64,000 nt of DNA from Ensifer adhaerens (GCF_000697965.2 NZ_CP015882.1:930001-994000); one strand, 5' to 3'; counted from the first letter of the stretch, positions 18,047 through 27,698 are shown. The notes: generated from the letters alone by a model not told the origin. A program made the numbers and translations.

Positions 18047-19299
18047 CTATTCCACCAGCCGCACGCCGCCTCCCCTGCCGAAGCCGTTGGGCACGAAATC
18101 TTTGCCCTCTTCCCCCGGCTTCTTGAAGAAGGCCGTTCCGGACACGTAGAGGTTCAAAACCCTGGTAATCAGTGCGGTAAACTTCGATTCCGAATTGAGG
18201 CTTCCGCTGACGTTCCAGTCGACCACCGCATAGGGCAAATAGATCGCCCCATTGTAGAAGCTTCCAGCAGACGTGTTGATGCGGAACTGGACGCTGCTGT
18301 CCTTCGCCTGCCGGCCCTGGAACATCAGGATGCCGGCATGCGCGCCGCTGGTTGGCGCCGATACCTGCAGGATTGCCGCACCGTTCAAAAACAGCGGCGA
18401 TTGCGCGTCCTCGAAATAGAAAAGCACGTCCTTGCCTATGACCTTGGCCGATGTGTTCAAGGTCAACGCGCCGCGGCGGAACGCATAGATTCCGGGCTTC
18501 AGCGTTAACTCGTCCGTGGCATTCACGGTCAGCCCGCCGCAATAGATCCCGGGCTCGAGCGACGACTTGCCCTGGCTGTTGATCGTCTTCAGGCTTTGGG
18601 AGGTACAGGCGTCGTTCGGCGACGCCGGTTCGGGCATGCCGGCCATGGGGTCGGGCACGACAGGAGATCCGTCGACCGGCGGCGGCGAAATCAGGCGGCC
18701 GGAAAGCTTCGACTGGCGAACTTCCCCTGGTTTTCGGCGTAGAACGCACGTTGCGAATGGGACGAGTTCACCTGGAAGCCGCATTCGCTGGTGACCGAGT
18801 TCGAATTGATGATCTTCAGCGCATCGGCCCTGCCCGGATCAAGGATCAGGATGCAGGCCGAGCTGCCGGACCCTCGGGCGGCTTTCGCGATGACTGAGAT
18901 CGGAACCGTCCGGAAGCCGAACATATGCATGATGGCGGTTTCGTAGTCCTCATTGACGGCCACCGCTACCGTATCCCGCTCGACCGTGACCTGATGGTTC
19001 CAGCTCGGGGGCTCTTTCAGATCTTGCGTGTCGTTGCTGCCAAGATGGGCGCCGAGAAAACCCACGGCGATCTTCTGCTCCGAACCGACACCTGCTGCAG
19101 CTCCCGCCAGTGCCGCAGCATCGGCCGCGCTTTGCATAGCGGCCTTTCGGTTGACCGCGGCTGCGAAATCGATCGCAACGCCAAGAGCGGCAATGAGGGG
19201 GATCGCGACAAGCGCTGCCAAGAGGCCGAAGTTCCCGGACCGGCATTTCAGCAGGGCCGAGGCGCAATGCCTGATCAGTGGCAGGGTCAGTATGTTCAT
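18047..19299 (-). pseudogene. TadG-like pilus-associated protein, split by a frameshift
   Basis: Two overlapping minus-strand frames make one protein. The upstream part (from ATG 19299) has a cytoplasmic N-terminus, a TM helix and the start of the Tad_N-type domain (FGLLAALVAIPLIAALGVAID, then KAAMQSAADAAALAGAAA), ending near 18691. The downstream part (to 18047) continues with the Pro-rich linker PVVPDPMAGMPEP and a Gly-rich beta domain (LEPGIYCGGLTV). The join falls in about 18690-18740, where the first frame reads ECGFQVNSS and the second SKLSGRLISPPP. Either a true frameshift mutation or a sequencing indel. TadG-type proteins are minor components of Flp pilus systems. No other tad gene is in the window. 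Confidence 0.7.
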
Positions 19300-19684
19300 G
19301 GCAGTTTCTTTGCAACCAGATGGAGAGTAGTCGCCTCTTCGTGCAGGGAGCCTTGCCAATCCTTTAATTTCGGGCCCATTTAACGGTATGCACTCTTTCA
19401 GACGCTCTTCAGAGCTCTGACACAGGCGCGAAACGAGGTTATTTGAAGATATTTTGCGCTAAACGCGCGTCACTTCGGCACAACCGGCCAGCTGCCACGC
19501 TCGCCGGTTGGAAGCGATTTTGGCGTGCCCGAGACGCGGATTCTGGGTCTTCTTCACTCAGAGGTTGCTGGACTGCTGAGGCAGTGCGGCGACTAACCCC
19601 TTTTGCTCATTGCCTAATCCTTGACTGCACCGTGCGCTGTGCGACGCTTTCGACTTCATGGTTGTACTGCGTAAGGGGCGGACG
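19300..19684. other. intergenic, no supported gene
   Basis: About 385 bases between the start of the TadG-like gene and the small ORF at 19685. It should contain promoters for both. I see no RNA gene, repeat or operator that I can support. Confidence 0.4.
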
Positions 19685-19885
19685 ATGAAATTCACAAAGG
19701 CAAAGAGGAAACATCCCGGTAAGGCATTCAAAATAGGCGGGGCCGATAGAAGCGCATATGACGGCTTCGTCGGGACGGCGCGCGCAGCACCCGGCTTTTC
19801 CTATCGGGGACGATGGACCAGCGAAGGGTGCCCCGGCACCTTCGAAACATGGCTCGTAAACAAGGGCATATTGCCCAAACAATAG
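19685..19885 (+). CDS. small basic hypothetical protein
   Basis: 66 aa from the ATG at 19685, preceded by AAGGGGCGG. It starts with a very basic segment (MKFTKAKRKHPGKAFKIGG) and continues with Tyr/Trp/Gly-rich sequence (GFSYRGRWTSEGCPGTFETW). No signal peptide or membrane helix. I do not recognise a family. The coherent start signal and amino-acid composition favour a real gene, but its size keeps confidence modest. The interval 19886-20157 to the next gene shows nothing. Confidence 0.4.
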   Translation: MKFTKAKRKHPGKAFKIGGADRSAYDGFVGTARAAPGFSYRGRWTSEGCPGTFETWLVNKGILPKQ

Positions 19886-20157
19886 GGCCTTTCATTCTAC
19901 TCAATCACGATCCTGCCGGCGTCAAGGGTGGCGCCGGCCGCGCGCGTCAAGGCGCTCCGCCTAATAAAGCGATTTCGATTCCGCTTGGGCGTTCGAACGC
20001 GTTGGCATGCACGAAAGAACCGGCTTGTCGCGACCGGAGGGGCGGCCGAGAATGCGTCGACGGCTGGCTGACGTCGAGACGTCGGCATCCCTGGCGGTAC
20101 TGAGAGCAGGTTTCCGTTGGCCCATGCTGCAGACGGTCTCTGAACTGCGTTCTCGGG

Positions 20158-20811
20158 TCAGGCCTTCCCGCTCTCAATCGCACGTGCCCATCCCGCGGCT
20201 CGCTCGGCCGAGGCCGCCAGAACCGGTTTGGGCGCCTTGTACCACTCGTCCTTTGGGATCTCGCGCTTCTCGCGGACGAAGTCGATGGCGCGCTCCAATG
20301 TTTCGAATTGATCAGGCAGCGTCAAATGCAGGAACAGCGACACGACGACGACCGAGCGCGATCGGCCACCGCGGCAGTTGACGAGCACACCGCCACGTTC
20401 GCGCCTGGGATAGGACGGCTTTTCGGGTAGGACCTGCTCCAGGGCCGCTCGCAGGATGTAGTGCGCAGCCAGCATTTGCGTGTCCGGGTTCCCATCCCCG
20501 TCGATAAGCCCGATCTTGTAGTAGCGGATTTCGCCCGGTCCATGGATGCTGTTGCGGTGATCCGAGACGAGCTTCGGCTGGTCGACGAAATTGAAGTCCA
20601 GATTGACCGCGCAATTGACGACCGTCGTGATCCCGCTCTTGCGCAGGAGTTCGAGGTCGCTCGCACCTTCCTTGCCGGAAATGAAGATGTCGACGCCATA
20701 GGTCGGATGCTTCGGATACACGAGACTGAGCCTTGGCAATTCGCTGCTGGTCTTTTCCGTGGTTGAGGCATCGCTAAGATTGTCGAGCATGGTTTCCTCA
20801 TGGGCTTTCAT
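20158..20811 (-). CDS. dual-specificity / PTP-like CX5R phosphatase
   Basis: 217 aa from the ATG at 20811, whose ATGA overlaps the stop of the monophosphatase gene upstream, so translation is likely coupled. The P-loop NCRGGRSRS gives catalytic C146 and R152 (CX5R), with Asn where most PTPs have His. LIDGDGNPD (about 102-110) may supply the general-acid Asp. The fold family also includes cysteine phytases and lipid phosphatases. No signal peptide, so it is cytoplasmic. It ends the organophosphate ABC operon (27113 to 20158). A paralogue with the same P-loop is at 32352-32972. The substrate is inferred to be a small phosphorylated metabolite rather than protein. Confidence 0.82.
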   Translation of the reverse strand: MKAHEETMLDNLSDASTTEKTSSELPRLSLVYPKHPTYGVDIFISGKEGASDLELLRKSGITTVVNCAVNLDFNFVDQPKLVSDHRNSIHGPGEIRYYKIGLIDGDGNPDTQMLAAHYILRAALEQVLPEKPSYPRRERGGVLVNCRGGRSRSVVVVSLFLHLTLPDQFETLERAIDFVREKREIPKDEWYKAPKPVLAASAERAAGWARAIESGKA

Positions 20812-21701
20812 GGCGACGGCGCCTTCGCGCTGCGCCCGGCAGAGATTGCGGCGGCGACACGGTTCAGGGTTGGATAGTCGCCACCCCGGCCATAGGCGAG
20901 ATACCCCGGGCAAAGGTAGTCGGCGGATCCTTCCGGCACTTTGCCAAGCGACAACGGCGCATAACGGCCGCCTGCGTTCTTCAGGATCAGCGTCGCTGCG
21001 GCCACATCCCAGGCGTTGACGCCAAAGCCCGCGGCCGCATCGACAAAACCCGCCGCCACATGGGCGATGCTCAAAGCTGCACTTCCAGGGCGACGCACGG
21101 TCGAGAAGGTTTCGACCAGATCACCGAGGCGGGCAAGTGCCTCGTTGCGGCCATCCAGGCGAAAGTCGCGCGAGACCGGGTAGCCGGTGATCAGCGTTGC
21201 CCGGCTTTCGTCACCGATGGCTTTGGAGGCAATGACCTTTCCATTGAGATAGGCACGCTCGACGTCGCTCGAAAACAGGAGATCGGCCACCGGGTCATAG
21301 ACGACCCCGGCCACAACCGATCCGCCTTCAACCGCCGCAATCGATATGCACCAGAAGGCAAGTCCTCGTGCGAAGTTCGCGGTCCCGTCGATCGGATCGA
21401 CATACCATTGGATGTCGCCCTCACCGACCTGCCCGCCCTCTTCGCCAAGCATCGCCGAATTCGGCTCGTGCGCGAAGATGTAGTCGCGGATGGATGCCTC
21501 GGCTTGCCTGTCGTAGACCGTCACGACGTCGTGGAGATCGCGCTTGTAGTCGACGACCATTTCCGAGCGAAACGCAGCGAGCAAGGGGCCGGCGGCCGAG
21601 CGGGCCGCACCTTCGGCGATCGTCATCAGTCGCCGCGAGTAGTCGCGCATGGCGTCTCTATCGGATTGGTTACGGCTCGTGGCGAGATTGGCGTCGGTCA
21701 T
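20808..21701 (-). CDS. inositol monophosphatase family phosphatase (arm 1)
   Basis: 297 aa from the ATG at 21701, preceded by AGGAAGAG. Metal-binding motifs of the IMPase/FBPase superfamily are intact: GEEGG at 86-90, DPIDGTANF at 102-110, and a C-terminal NAWDVAAA motif. The enzyme hydrolyses a phosphomonoester of a sugar or polyol with Mg2+. It follows the two binding-protein genes in the ABC operon and overlaps the CX5R phosphatase. A second family member is at 33029-33868. AccG of the agrocinopine catabolic system is, from memory, a related phosphatase working on an imported phosphodiester. Confidence 0.9.
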   Translation of the reverse strand: MTDANLATSRNQSDRDAMRDYSRRLMTIAEGAARSAAGPLLAAFRSEMVVDYKRDLHDVVTVYDRQAEASIRDYIFAHEPNSAMLGEEGGQVGEGDIQWYVDPIDGTANFARGLAFWCISIAAVEGGSVVAGVVYDPVADLLFSSDVERAYLNGKVIASKAIGDESRATLITGYPVSRDFRLDGRNEALARLGDLVETFSTVRRPGSAALSIAHVAAGFVDAAAGFGVNAWDVAAATLILKNAGGRYAPLSLGKVPEGSADYLCPGYLAYGRGGDYPTLNRVAAAISAGRSAKAPSP

Positions 21702-21726
21702 GCTCTCTTCCTGTTCATACTGGAAC

Positions 21727-21763
21727 GGCCGGCGCGACCTGTCCTCGTGAGGCCGCGCCGGCC
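21727..21763 (-). terminator. strong GC hairpin after the binding-protein gene
   Basis: GGCCGGCGCG (21727-21736) and CGCGCCGGCC (21754-21763) form a perfect 10-bp stem with a 17-base loop. It lies just after the stop of the first binding-protein gene and before the monophosphatase. There is no T-run, so it is more likely an mRNA-stabilising or partial-termination element that lets the binding protein be made in excess. Confidence 0.6.
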
Positions 21764-21769
21764 GGGATT

Positions 21770-22897
21770 TTACTTGCTGTAGTTCATGCGCCAGAAATCC
21801 TGCCACTCCTCGCGCCGGTCGAAATCGTCAAGCCCAGTGGCCGCGTCATAGGGAAAGAGGCGGTCCGCTACCTCCATGATCCCCGACGGTTCGTCTTGAG
21901 GCATCTTGATGTCGACATTGGTCGGCAGCTTGCCGTCCTTCATCTGGGGCGCGATGCCCTCTTCCGTCAGCACGTAGTGGATGAAGAGCTTCGCGGCATT
22001 CGGGCTCGCGGATTTCGAGGCGATCAGGCCGAGCTTGGTGTAGGTCCAGCCGACCCAGGGGGTCAGCTCCGTGCAGAGCCCGAGTTTGTAGCCTTTGCCT
22101 TCGTTATCACGGAACTTGGCGGAGCTCAGGAGCCCGAAAAAGGGCTCCTTCTGGCCGGCGGCGCCGACGGCTTCGGCAACCGGATCGTCGCCGTCCGTTA
22201 CCAGCGGGCCGTTTTGTGCCAGGGCCTTGATCCAGGCGGCCGCTGCACTTTTTTCAACGGTTTCGAGATCCTTGCCGAAGTGGACCTTGTAGGCCTCCTT
22301 CACGGCGTTGTCGGCATGCTTTTCCAACTGGTTGAACCAGTCGGTATAGGTGCTCTTGGTCAGGGGATCGACCAGCGCGATCTTGCCTTTCCATTTTGCC
22401 TCAGTCAGCTCCCAGATATTGCCGACCGGGCATTTGTCATAGGCCTCGGTGTTATAGGCCCAGACATTGGCATTGGTCGAAATCGCCAGCGGGTTCTGGA
22501 AGGCCGCCGGTATCTTCTCCTTCATGTCGCCGGGCAGATAGCTTTCGACGAAGCCCTGCGGCAGAAGCTGGGCGAGCGCTGCCGGCGCGTCGGTGATCAG
22601 GGCGACATCGCCCTGGACGTTGCCGGCCTGGGCTTCGCGGATGATCATCTCCAGCTGGCTGTTGGCCGAGACTTTGACGCCGGTCGCCTTCACCCCGTAT
22701 TTGGCGGTGAAGGCCTCGGCCATCTCGACGATCTTGCCGGTGCTGTCATAGACATTGATCGGCTTTTCTTTCTTCGCCGCCTCCACCAGCGCATTGAGAT
22801 CAAACGCCTCCTCGGCGTTTGCCTCGACGGCCAATGCGGCCGCAAGGGCGGCAAATACCGCCCCCATGATCATAACCCTGTTCTTACCTTTGCTCAT
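21770..22897 (-). CDS. ABC transporter substrate-binding protein (FbpA/AfuA-like), paralogue A
   Basis: 375 aa from the ATG at 22897, with GGGAGGGG upstream. Sec signal peptide to about residue 28 (hydrophobic core then VEANA-EEAF). The mature protein has the family-1/6 type binding fold (INVYDSTGKIVEMAEAF near the N-terminus, then NVWAYNTEAYDKCP). Relatives bind Fe3+, 2-aminoethylphosphonate or hexose phosphates. The cluster is full of phosphatases, so a phosphorylated substrate fits better than iron, and no iron-ligand Tyr pair is evident. About half identical by eye to the paralogue at 22939-24075. Confidence 0.88.
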   Translation of the reverse strand: MSKGKNRVMIMGAVFAALAAALAVEANAEEAFDLNALVEAAKKEKPINVYDSTGKIVEMAEAFTAKYGVKATGVKVSANSQLEMIIREAQAGNVQGDVALITDAPAALAQLLPQGFVESYLPGDMKEKIPAAFQNPLAISTNANVWAYNTEAYDKCPVGNIWELTEAKWKGKIALVDPLTKSTYTDWFNQLEKHADNAVKEAYKVHFGKDLETVEKSAAAAWIKALAQNGPLVTDGDDPVAEAVGAAGQKEPFFGLLSSAKFRDNEGKGYKLGLCTELTPWVGWTYTKLGLIASKSASPNAAKLFIHYVLTEEGIAPQMKDGKLPTNVDIKMPQDEPSGIMEVADRLFPYDAATGLDDFDRREEWQDFWRMNYSK

Positions 22898-22938
22898 GGT
22901 TTCCCCTCCCAAGGAGACCGTTTCACATGTTCAGGCGA

Positions 22939-24075
22939 TTACTTCTGGTAGCTGAGCCGCCAGAGGTCCTGCCAGGTCTCGCGCGCGTCCCAGTCGTCGA
23001 GGCTCGTTGCCATCTGGTAGGGCATGACCTGATCAAGAACGGCGCCGATGCCCGACGGCTCGTCTGCGGGCAGCGAAACGTCCTTGTTGGTCGACATTTT
23101 TCCGTCTTCTGCCTGCGGCGCGATGCCTTCGGCGGTCATCACGTAGTGGATGAAGAGCTTTGAGGCGTTCGGGCTGTTGGTGCCCTTGGTGATCAGCCCG
23201 ACGCCCGGATACATCCAGCCGAGCCAGGGTTTCAGGTCCTTGCAAAGGCCGAGCTTCATGCCCTTTTCGGCATTGTCGCGGAACTTTGCCGAGCTCATCA
23301 GCCCCATGAAGGGTTGCGACTGACCCGGCGCGCCGACGGCATCAGCAGCGGCCGCATCGGCGTCCGTCAGCAAGGGAGCGTTGGCAGCGAGCGCCTTGAC
23401 CCAGGCGGCCGTCGCACTGCCGTCGTCGGTTTCGAGATCCTTCCCGTAAAGCTCTTTATAGGCGGCCGCCACTTTGTCGTCGCCGTGCTTGGCCATCTGG
23501 TTGAACCAGTCGACATAGGATGGCTTGCCGAGCGGATCCTGCATGGCGACCTTGCCTTTCCACTCAGGTCCCGTCAGCTGCCAGATGTTGCTGACCGGGC
23601 ACTTGTCGAAGAGCTCGGTGTTGTAGGCCCAGACATTGGCGCTGGTAACGACGGTCAGCGGGTCCTGATACTCAGTGGGGATGTTGGCTGCGAGATCCGG
23701 CGGCAGCCAGCTTTCGGCAAAGCCCTGCGGGATGAGTTGCGCCATCGCGGCCGGTGCGTCGCTGATGATCGAGACATCGCCCTGGATGTTGTTGGCACGG
23801 GCCTCGCGAATGATCATCTCAAGCTGGGCCGTCGCCTTGACCTTGGAGCCCTCGGCGCCGACGCCATATTTCTCGGCAAAGGCCTTGGCCATTTCGACGA
23901 TTTTGCCGGTGCTGTCATAAACCGTAATCGGAGGTTCCTTGCGCGCGGCCTCGATCAGCGCGTTCAGGTCGAACGGCTCTTGTGCCAGCGCCGGTCCGGC
24001 GAAGGCGACGATGGTCGTTGCCAGCAGCGCGCGCCTGATTGCACGGTGCGTCCTTTCAGTCCTTAGAAATTGCAT
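22939..24075 (-). CDS. ABC transporter substrate-binding protein (FbpA/AfuA-like), paralogue B
   Basis: 378 aa from the ATG at 24075 (GGGAGGAA upstream). The signal peptide ends in GPALA-QEPF. The mature protein begins FDLNALIEAARKEPPITVYD and shares long conserved blocks with paralogue A, including YDSTGKIVEMA, NVWAYNTE, KCPV.NIW and LSSAKFRDN-like sequence. It lies between the ATPase gene and paralogue A with 41 bases to the latter. Two binding proteins feeding a single permease suggest two related ligands or a duplicated receptor under divergence. Confidence 0.88.
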   Translation of the reverse strand: MQFLRTERTHRAIRRALLATTIVAFAGPALAQEPFDLNALIEAARKEPPITVYDSTGKIVEMAKAFAEKYGVGAEGSKVKATAQLEMIIREARANNIQGDVSIISDAPAAMAQLIPQGFAESWLPPDLAANIPTEYQDPLTVVTSANVWAYNTELFDKCPVSNIWQLTGPEWKGKVAMQDPLGKPSYVDWFNQMAKHGDDKVAAAYKELYGKDLETDDGSATAAWVKALAANAPLLTDADAAAADAVGAPGQSQPFMGLMSSAKFRDNAEKGMKLGLCKDLKPWLGWMYPGVGLITKGTNSPNASKLFIHYVMTAEGIAPQAEDGKMSTNKDVSLPADEPSGIGAVLDQVMPYQMATSLDDWDARETWQDLWRLSYQK

Positions 24076-24129
24076 CGTCTGTTCCTCCCGCAGATTATGT
24101 TTCGATTTGTCGTTCGGCACTGAAGCGCC

Positions 24130-25263
24130 TTAGTTCAGCGTGGACTTGCGCAGCAGCGCGTCCGCTTCGGCGATCCGCTGGCCGTCCTTGTTAAAAACGT
24201 GCAGCGCCTCAGGCGGCGCAAAGAACGAAACCCTCGTTCCGGTCTCGACGCGCGGCAGGGCATTGGTCGTCAAGAACAGCGTGTCGCTGCCGTTCCTGAG
24301 CTCCAGGATCCAGCTGCCGCCGGTCGGCAGGACGCCTGTCACCGTCATTTCGCCGGAGAAGCTGCCGGCCGGCACATCGTTGGTTTTGACCGAATAGCCG
24401 ATCGCTTCCGGTCGGATGCCGATCGAGCCAATGCCGCGCAACGACGGGTGGCGCGTGCCAAGATAGGCCTCGGCTGCGCGCGACAGCTCAGAGGCGGCGG
24501 CCGATCCGAAGTTCAGGATGTTGATCGGCGGGCTACCGACGAATTCCGCGACGAAGCGATTGGCCGGGCGATCATAGATATCGTTGGGCGTGCCCATCTG
24601 CTGCAGCGTGCCCTCGTTCATGACGGCGATCGTCGTTGCCAGCGTCATTGCCTCCCACTGGTCGTGAGTGACGAAGACGATGGTCGTCTTGAACTCCTTG
24701 TGGATGCGTTTGAGCTCGGCGCGCATCTCGAGCCGGAGCCGGGCGTCGAGGTTCGACAGCGGCTCGTCGAGCAACAGAACGCCCGGATTGACCGCCAGCA
24801 TGCGGGCGAGCGCCACGCGCTGCTGCTGGCCGCCCGAGAGTTGCGACGGGTAGCGGTCGCGGTACTTGGCGATGTCGAGCGCCTGCATCACTTTCTCGAC
24901 GCGCATTTCACGCTCTTCCTTCGGCAGTTTGCGCAGCCTCAGACCGAAGTCGGTGTTGCGTTCGATTGTCAGGTGCGGCCAGAGCGCGTAACTCTGGAAT
25001 ACCAACCCCATCTCACGCTTTTCCGGCGGGATGAACACGCCTGCCCTGACCGAGTCGACCACCCGCTCTCCGATGCGGATCTCGCCGTCCGAGAGGTTTT
25101 CGAGGCCGGCGATCATGCGCAGCGTCGTGGTCTTGCCGCAGCCAGAGGGTCCAAGAAGGCACATGAACTCGCCGTCGCGGATTTCGAGATCGAGGTTCGA
25201 GACGGCATTGGCGGAATTGACGCCGTAGTTCTTCTGGGCGCCGCTGAGATTGATGGTGGGCAT
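24130..25263 (-). CDS. ABC transporter ATP-binding protein (FbpC/PotA-like)
   Basis: 377 aa from the ATG at 25263, whose ATGA overlaps the permease stop; the much longer open frame upstream is antisense-like read-through of the permease gene. Walker A GPSGCGKTTT at 38-47, signature LSGGQ at 142-146, Walker B LLLDEP at 163-168, and a C-terminal TOBE-like regulatory domain of about 130 residues. It energises the fused permease encoded just upstream. All catalytic motifs are intact. Confidence 0.93.
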   Translation of the reverse strand: MPTINLSGAQKNYGVNSANAVSNLDLEIRDGEFMCLLGPSGCGKTTTLRMIAGLENLSDGEIRIGERVVDSVRAGVFIPPEKREMGLVFQSYALWPHLTIERNTDFGLRLRKLPKEEREMRVEKVMQALDIAKYRDRYPSQLSGGQQQRVALARMLAVNPGVLLLDEPLSNLDARLRLEMRAELKRIHKEFKTTIVFVTHDQWEAMTLATTIAVMNEGTLQQMGTPNDIYDRPANRFVAEFVGSPPINILNFGSAAASELSRAAEAYLGTRHPSLRGIGSIGIRPEAIGYSVKTNDVPAGSFSGEMTVTGVLPTGGSWILELRNGSDTLFLTTNALPRVETGTRVSFFAPPEALHVFNKDGQRIAEADALLRKSTLN

Positions 25264-27113
25264 CAGCTTCCGAGTCCTTCTGCGAGATTGGTCTTGGTCA
25301 GCTTCTGGGCTGCCAGGGTTCCGAGATAGGCGATCGCCGCGATGATCAGCACGACGGCATTGGCGGCTTGCGTGTAGTGGTAGTCGACGAGCCGGAGCGA
25401 ATAGGTGGTCAGAACATCGGTGCTCGGCACGGCGAGGATGACGAAGAGGCTCAGGCCCTTGATGCCCGAGATGAAGGGCAGCAGCACGCCTGTTACCAGC
25501 GAGCCCTTCTGGATTGGAATGACGATCAACATCATCCGCCGGAACCAGCCGGCGCCGGAAATCTGGGCTGCCTCTTCCGGATCCTTGCCAAGCTGGGTCA
25601 TGGCCGAGATACCGGCGCGCGAGGCGTAAGGCATCTGGTCGGCGATCAGCGCCAGGACCAGGATGGTGACGGTACCATAGAGGGCCGGCATCGGTCCGCG
25701 TGGCACGGCGAAGAGCGACAGATAGGCGGCGGCAAAGGCGATACCCGGCACCAGATAGGGCAAGAAGGTGACCTGCCGCAGATAGACCGACAGGACCTTC
25801 ACCGGCGTGCGGATGACCACATAGCCAACAAGAAGTCCGAGAATGCCCGAGGTCAAGGACGCAAGGCCGACGATGACAAGCGTGTTTTTTGCAGCCGCCC
25901 ATAGATCGGGGCTTAAGAGGACCCCGGTCTGCAGTGCCACCGTGTGGAGATCACGGCCGATCCAGTAGTCGAGCGTGAAATTGTCGAGCGTGAACTGCGC
26001 CGGCAGCTTCATGATGGTGGAGAGGAACAGGGTCAGAAGCGGCAGTCCGACGCTCAAGAGAAAGATAAGTGCGGCAAAACCGGTCGCCGGCAGGCGGTAC
26101 TTGCCGAGCCGGCTCTGGCGGTTCATCGAACCCTTCGAGCCAACAGTAACGAAGCGCCGGGCTTCACGAACAAGACGCGCATCGATCATCAGGGTGACGA
26201 TGCCGATCAGCATGATCGAGGCCGCGACGACACCGGCAACGCCGGTCTGGCGCGACGCGATGCTGCGAAAGAGCGAGGTGGAAAGCACTTCGAACCTGAC
26301 CGGCAGGCCGAGCACATAGGGCACGCCAAACTCGCCGAGGCACTTGGCGAAGATCAGCACCATCGAGGACAGAAGTGCGGGACGCATCAGCGGCAGGATG
26401 ATCTGCATCGCCACCTGGTAGCGCTTGGCTCCAAGGATACGGGCGGAATCTTCGAGCTGGGAATCGAAGCGACGAAGGGCAGAGCCAAACAGCAGGATGA
26501 CGAAAGGCGTATAATGTAGCGCCAGGATCACGATGATCGGGAAGCGCCCATAGGCGACCCAGTCGGGCGGCGTCAGCCCCATGGCCTCGAACCAGCCCGG
26601 CTGGCCGCCGACGGTGCGGTTCTTGAAGAGCGTTGTCCAGGCAAGCGCAAAGGTCCAGGCCGGCAGCATGTAGGGCACGATCAGCGCTGTTGCGAACCAG
26701 CGCCGTCCGAACATGTCTGTCCGGCTGATCAACCAGGCGAGCACTGTACCGATCAACAAAGACAGGCTGATCGCTCCGAGCGCGACCGATAGCGTGTTGA
26801 AGAGCGGCCGCCAGAAAAGATCGACCGAGACCGGCGACAGGAAGGCTCGATCAAGGTAGTAGAGCGTAAGCTCACCAAAGTCCTTGCCGAGCCGCCGCTC
26901 GTGGCCGAATTGGACGCGCACGGAATCGAGCACGATCGAGATGATCGGCACGACGATGAGATAGGTAAAGAGAAGTGCCGTCAGGACGCCGATCAGCGTC
27001 GTCGGCTCCCGCGACGCGACCTTCATCCGATAGCGCCAGCGCTGCCATGCCGTCGGCGCCATTGCGCTGCCGGGCAATGTTGCCGCTTTGGCTGTCTCAC
27101 TCAATAAGGCCAT
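25263..27113 (-). CDS. ABC transporter permease, fused two-domain (FbpB/ThiP-type)
   Basis: 616 aa from the ATG at 27113, with AGGGGAAG upstream. Two tandem BPD_transp_1 domains of about 6 helices each. EAA-type loops are visible in both halves (EDSARILGAKRYQVAMQIILP and, later, EEAAQISGAGWFRRMMLIVIP). A single polypeptide therefore supplies the whole transmembrane dimer, as in FbpB, AfuB and ThiP. First gene of the operon permease-ATPase-binding proteins B and A-monophosphatase-CX5R phosphatase (27113 to 20158). Confidence 0.93.
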   Translation of the reverse strand: MALLSETAKAATLPGSAMAPTAWQRWRYRMKVASREPTTLIGVLTALLFTYLIVVPIISIVLDSVRVQFGHERRLGKDFGELTLYYLDRAFLSPVSVDLFWRPLFNTLSVALGAISLSLLIGTVLAWLISRTDMFGRRWFATALIVPYMLPAWTFALAWTTLFKNRTVGGQPGWFEAMGLTPPDWVAYGRFPIIVILALHYTPFVILLFGSALRRFDSQLEDSARILGAKRYQVAMQIILPLMRPALLSSMVLIFAKCLGEFGVPYVLGLPVRFEVLSTSLFRSIASRQTGVAGVVAASIMLIGIVTLMIDARLVREARRFVTVGSKGSMNRQSRLGKYRLPATGFAALIFLLSVGLPLLTLFLSTIMKLPAQFTLDNFTLDYWIGRDLHTVALQTGVLLSPDLWAAAKNTLVIVGLASLTSGILGLLVGYVVIRTPVKVLSVYLRQVTFLPYLVPGIAFAAAYLSLFAVPRGPMPALYGTVTILVLALIADQMPYASRAGISAMTQLGKDPEEAAQISGAGWFRRMMLIVIPIQKGSLVTGVLLPFISGIKGLSLFVILAVPSTDVLTTYSLRLVDYHYTQAANAVVLIIAAIAYLGTLAAQKLTKTNLAEGLGS

Positions 27114-27698
27114 GCTCTTCCCCTTGGAACTCAACATGCGCTGCCTGCGCCGGCGATCGATGCCTGGCGGAACTTTCAAAGTGCCAACGGGGAATAGAAA
27201 TCAGCCGCCAGGGCGTGGCGCTGACCTACGCAAGAAGCCGCTCAATGACGCAAAAGGCGCGGCTGTCGGTTACTCAATCCTCCCCGTTCGCAGGGCAGGC
27301 GCAAGCGCTTGCCAGATGTCGGCGCAAGCTCCTCAACCGCGCCGCCATCACCACGAACATAGACAGAACAAAAATTCCAATCCAGCTCTGTCTATGGAAT
27401 GTATGATCCAATGGTGAGGCGCCGTTGTCAACAAAAAAATGCACACGTGCGCAATGATATAAGCCGTTGTTTTTGATGACTCTTTTGTGACAATGATGTA
27501 TTGTTTTTGGAACACGTGATCATTGAGGTTGGGCGAATGACTTCAGCGGGGAGAAACAGCCGCCATAGACGGAGCGATGGCGACCGTTCACCGGCATCGT
27601 CGGCTGGTTCACCGAGCGGGTAGGCTCGAACTTTTTCGTTGGAATGGGGCTGCTTTTGTGGCCCTGATGAAAAGCATCTGATTCTGCAGGAGAAAGGC
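27114..27698. promoter_or_regulatory. divergent control region, ABC operon / LacI gene, with operator-like dyads
   Basis: About 585 bases between the permease start (minus) and the LacI-type regulator start (plus). TGCACACGTGCGCA at 27440-27453 and a second CACGTG core in AACACGTGATCATT (27511-27524) are spaced about 70 bases. An ACAAT-N5-ATTGT dyad lies at 27490-27504. The first site differs at only two positions from the arms of the perfect palindrome at 33883-33914. LacI-type repressors bind such CpG-centred dyads, so autoregulation and control of the ABC operon are likely. The region 27114-27430 shows no gene. Confidence 0.5.

Noticed and set aside
21368..22951. 527-codon plus-strand frame over the monophosphatase and binding-protein genes
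   Set aside because: It spans two clear minus-strand genes and has typical antisense composition.
25264..25902. N-terminal extension of the ABC ATPase frame
   Set aside because: This part lies inside the permease gene in another frame; the ATPase begins at the coupled ATG at 25263.
21770..27113. Iron(III) uptake (FbpABC) as the role of this ABC system
   Set aside because: The fold family includes iron transporters, but the operon continues with two phosphatases and the second arm is all phosphate chemistry; phosphorylated substrates fit better.
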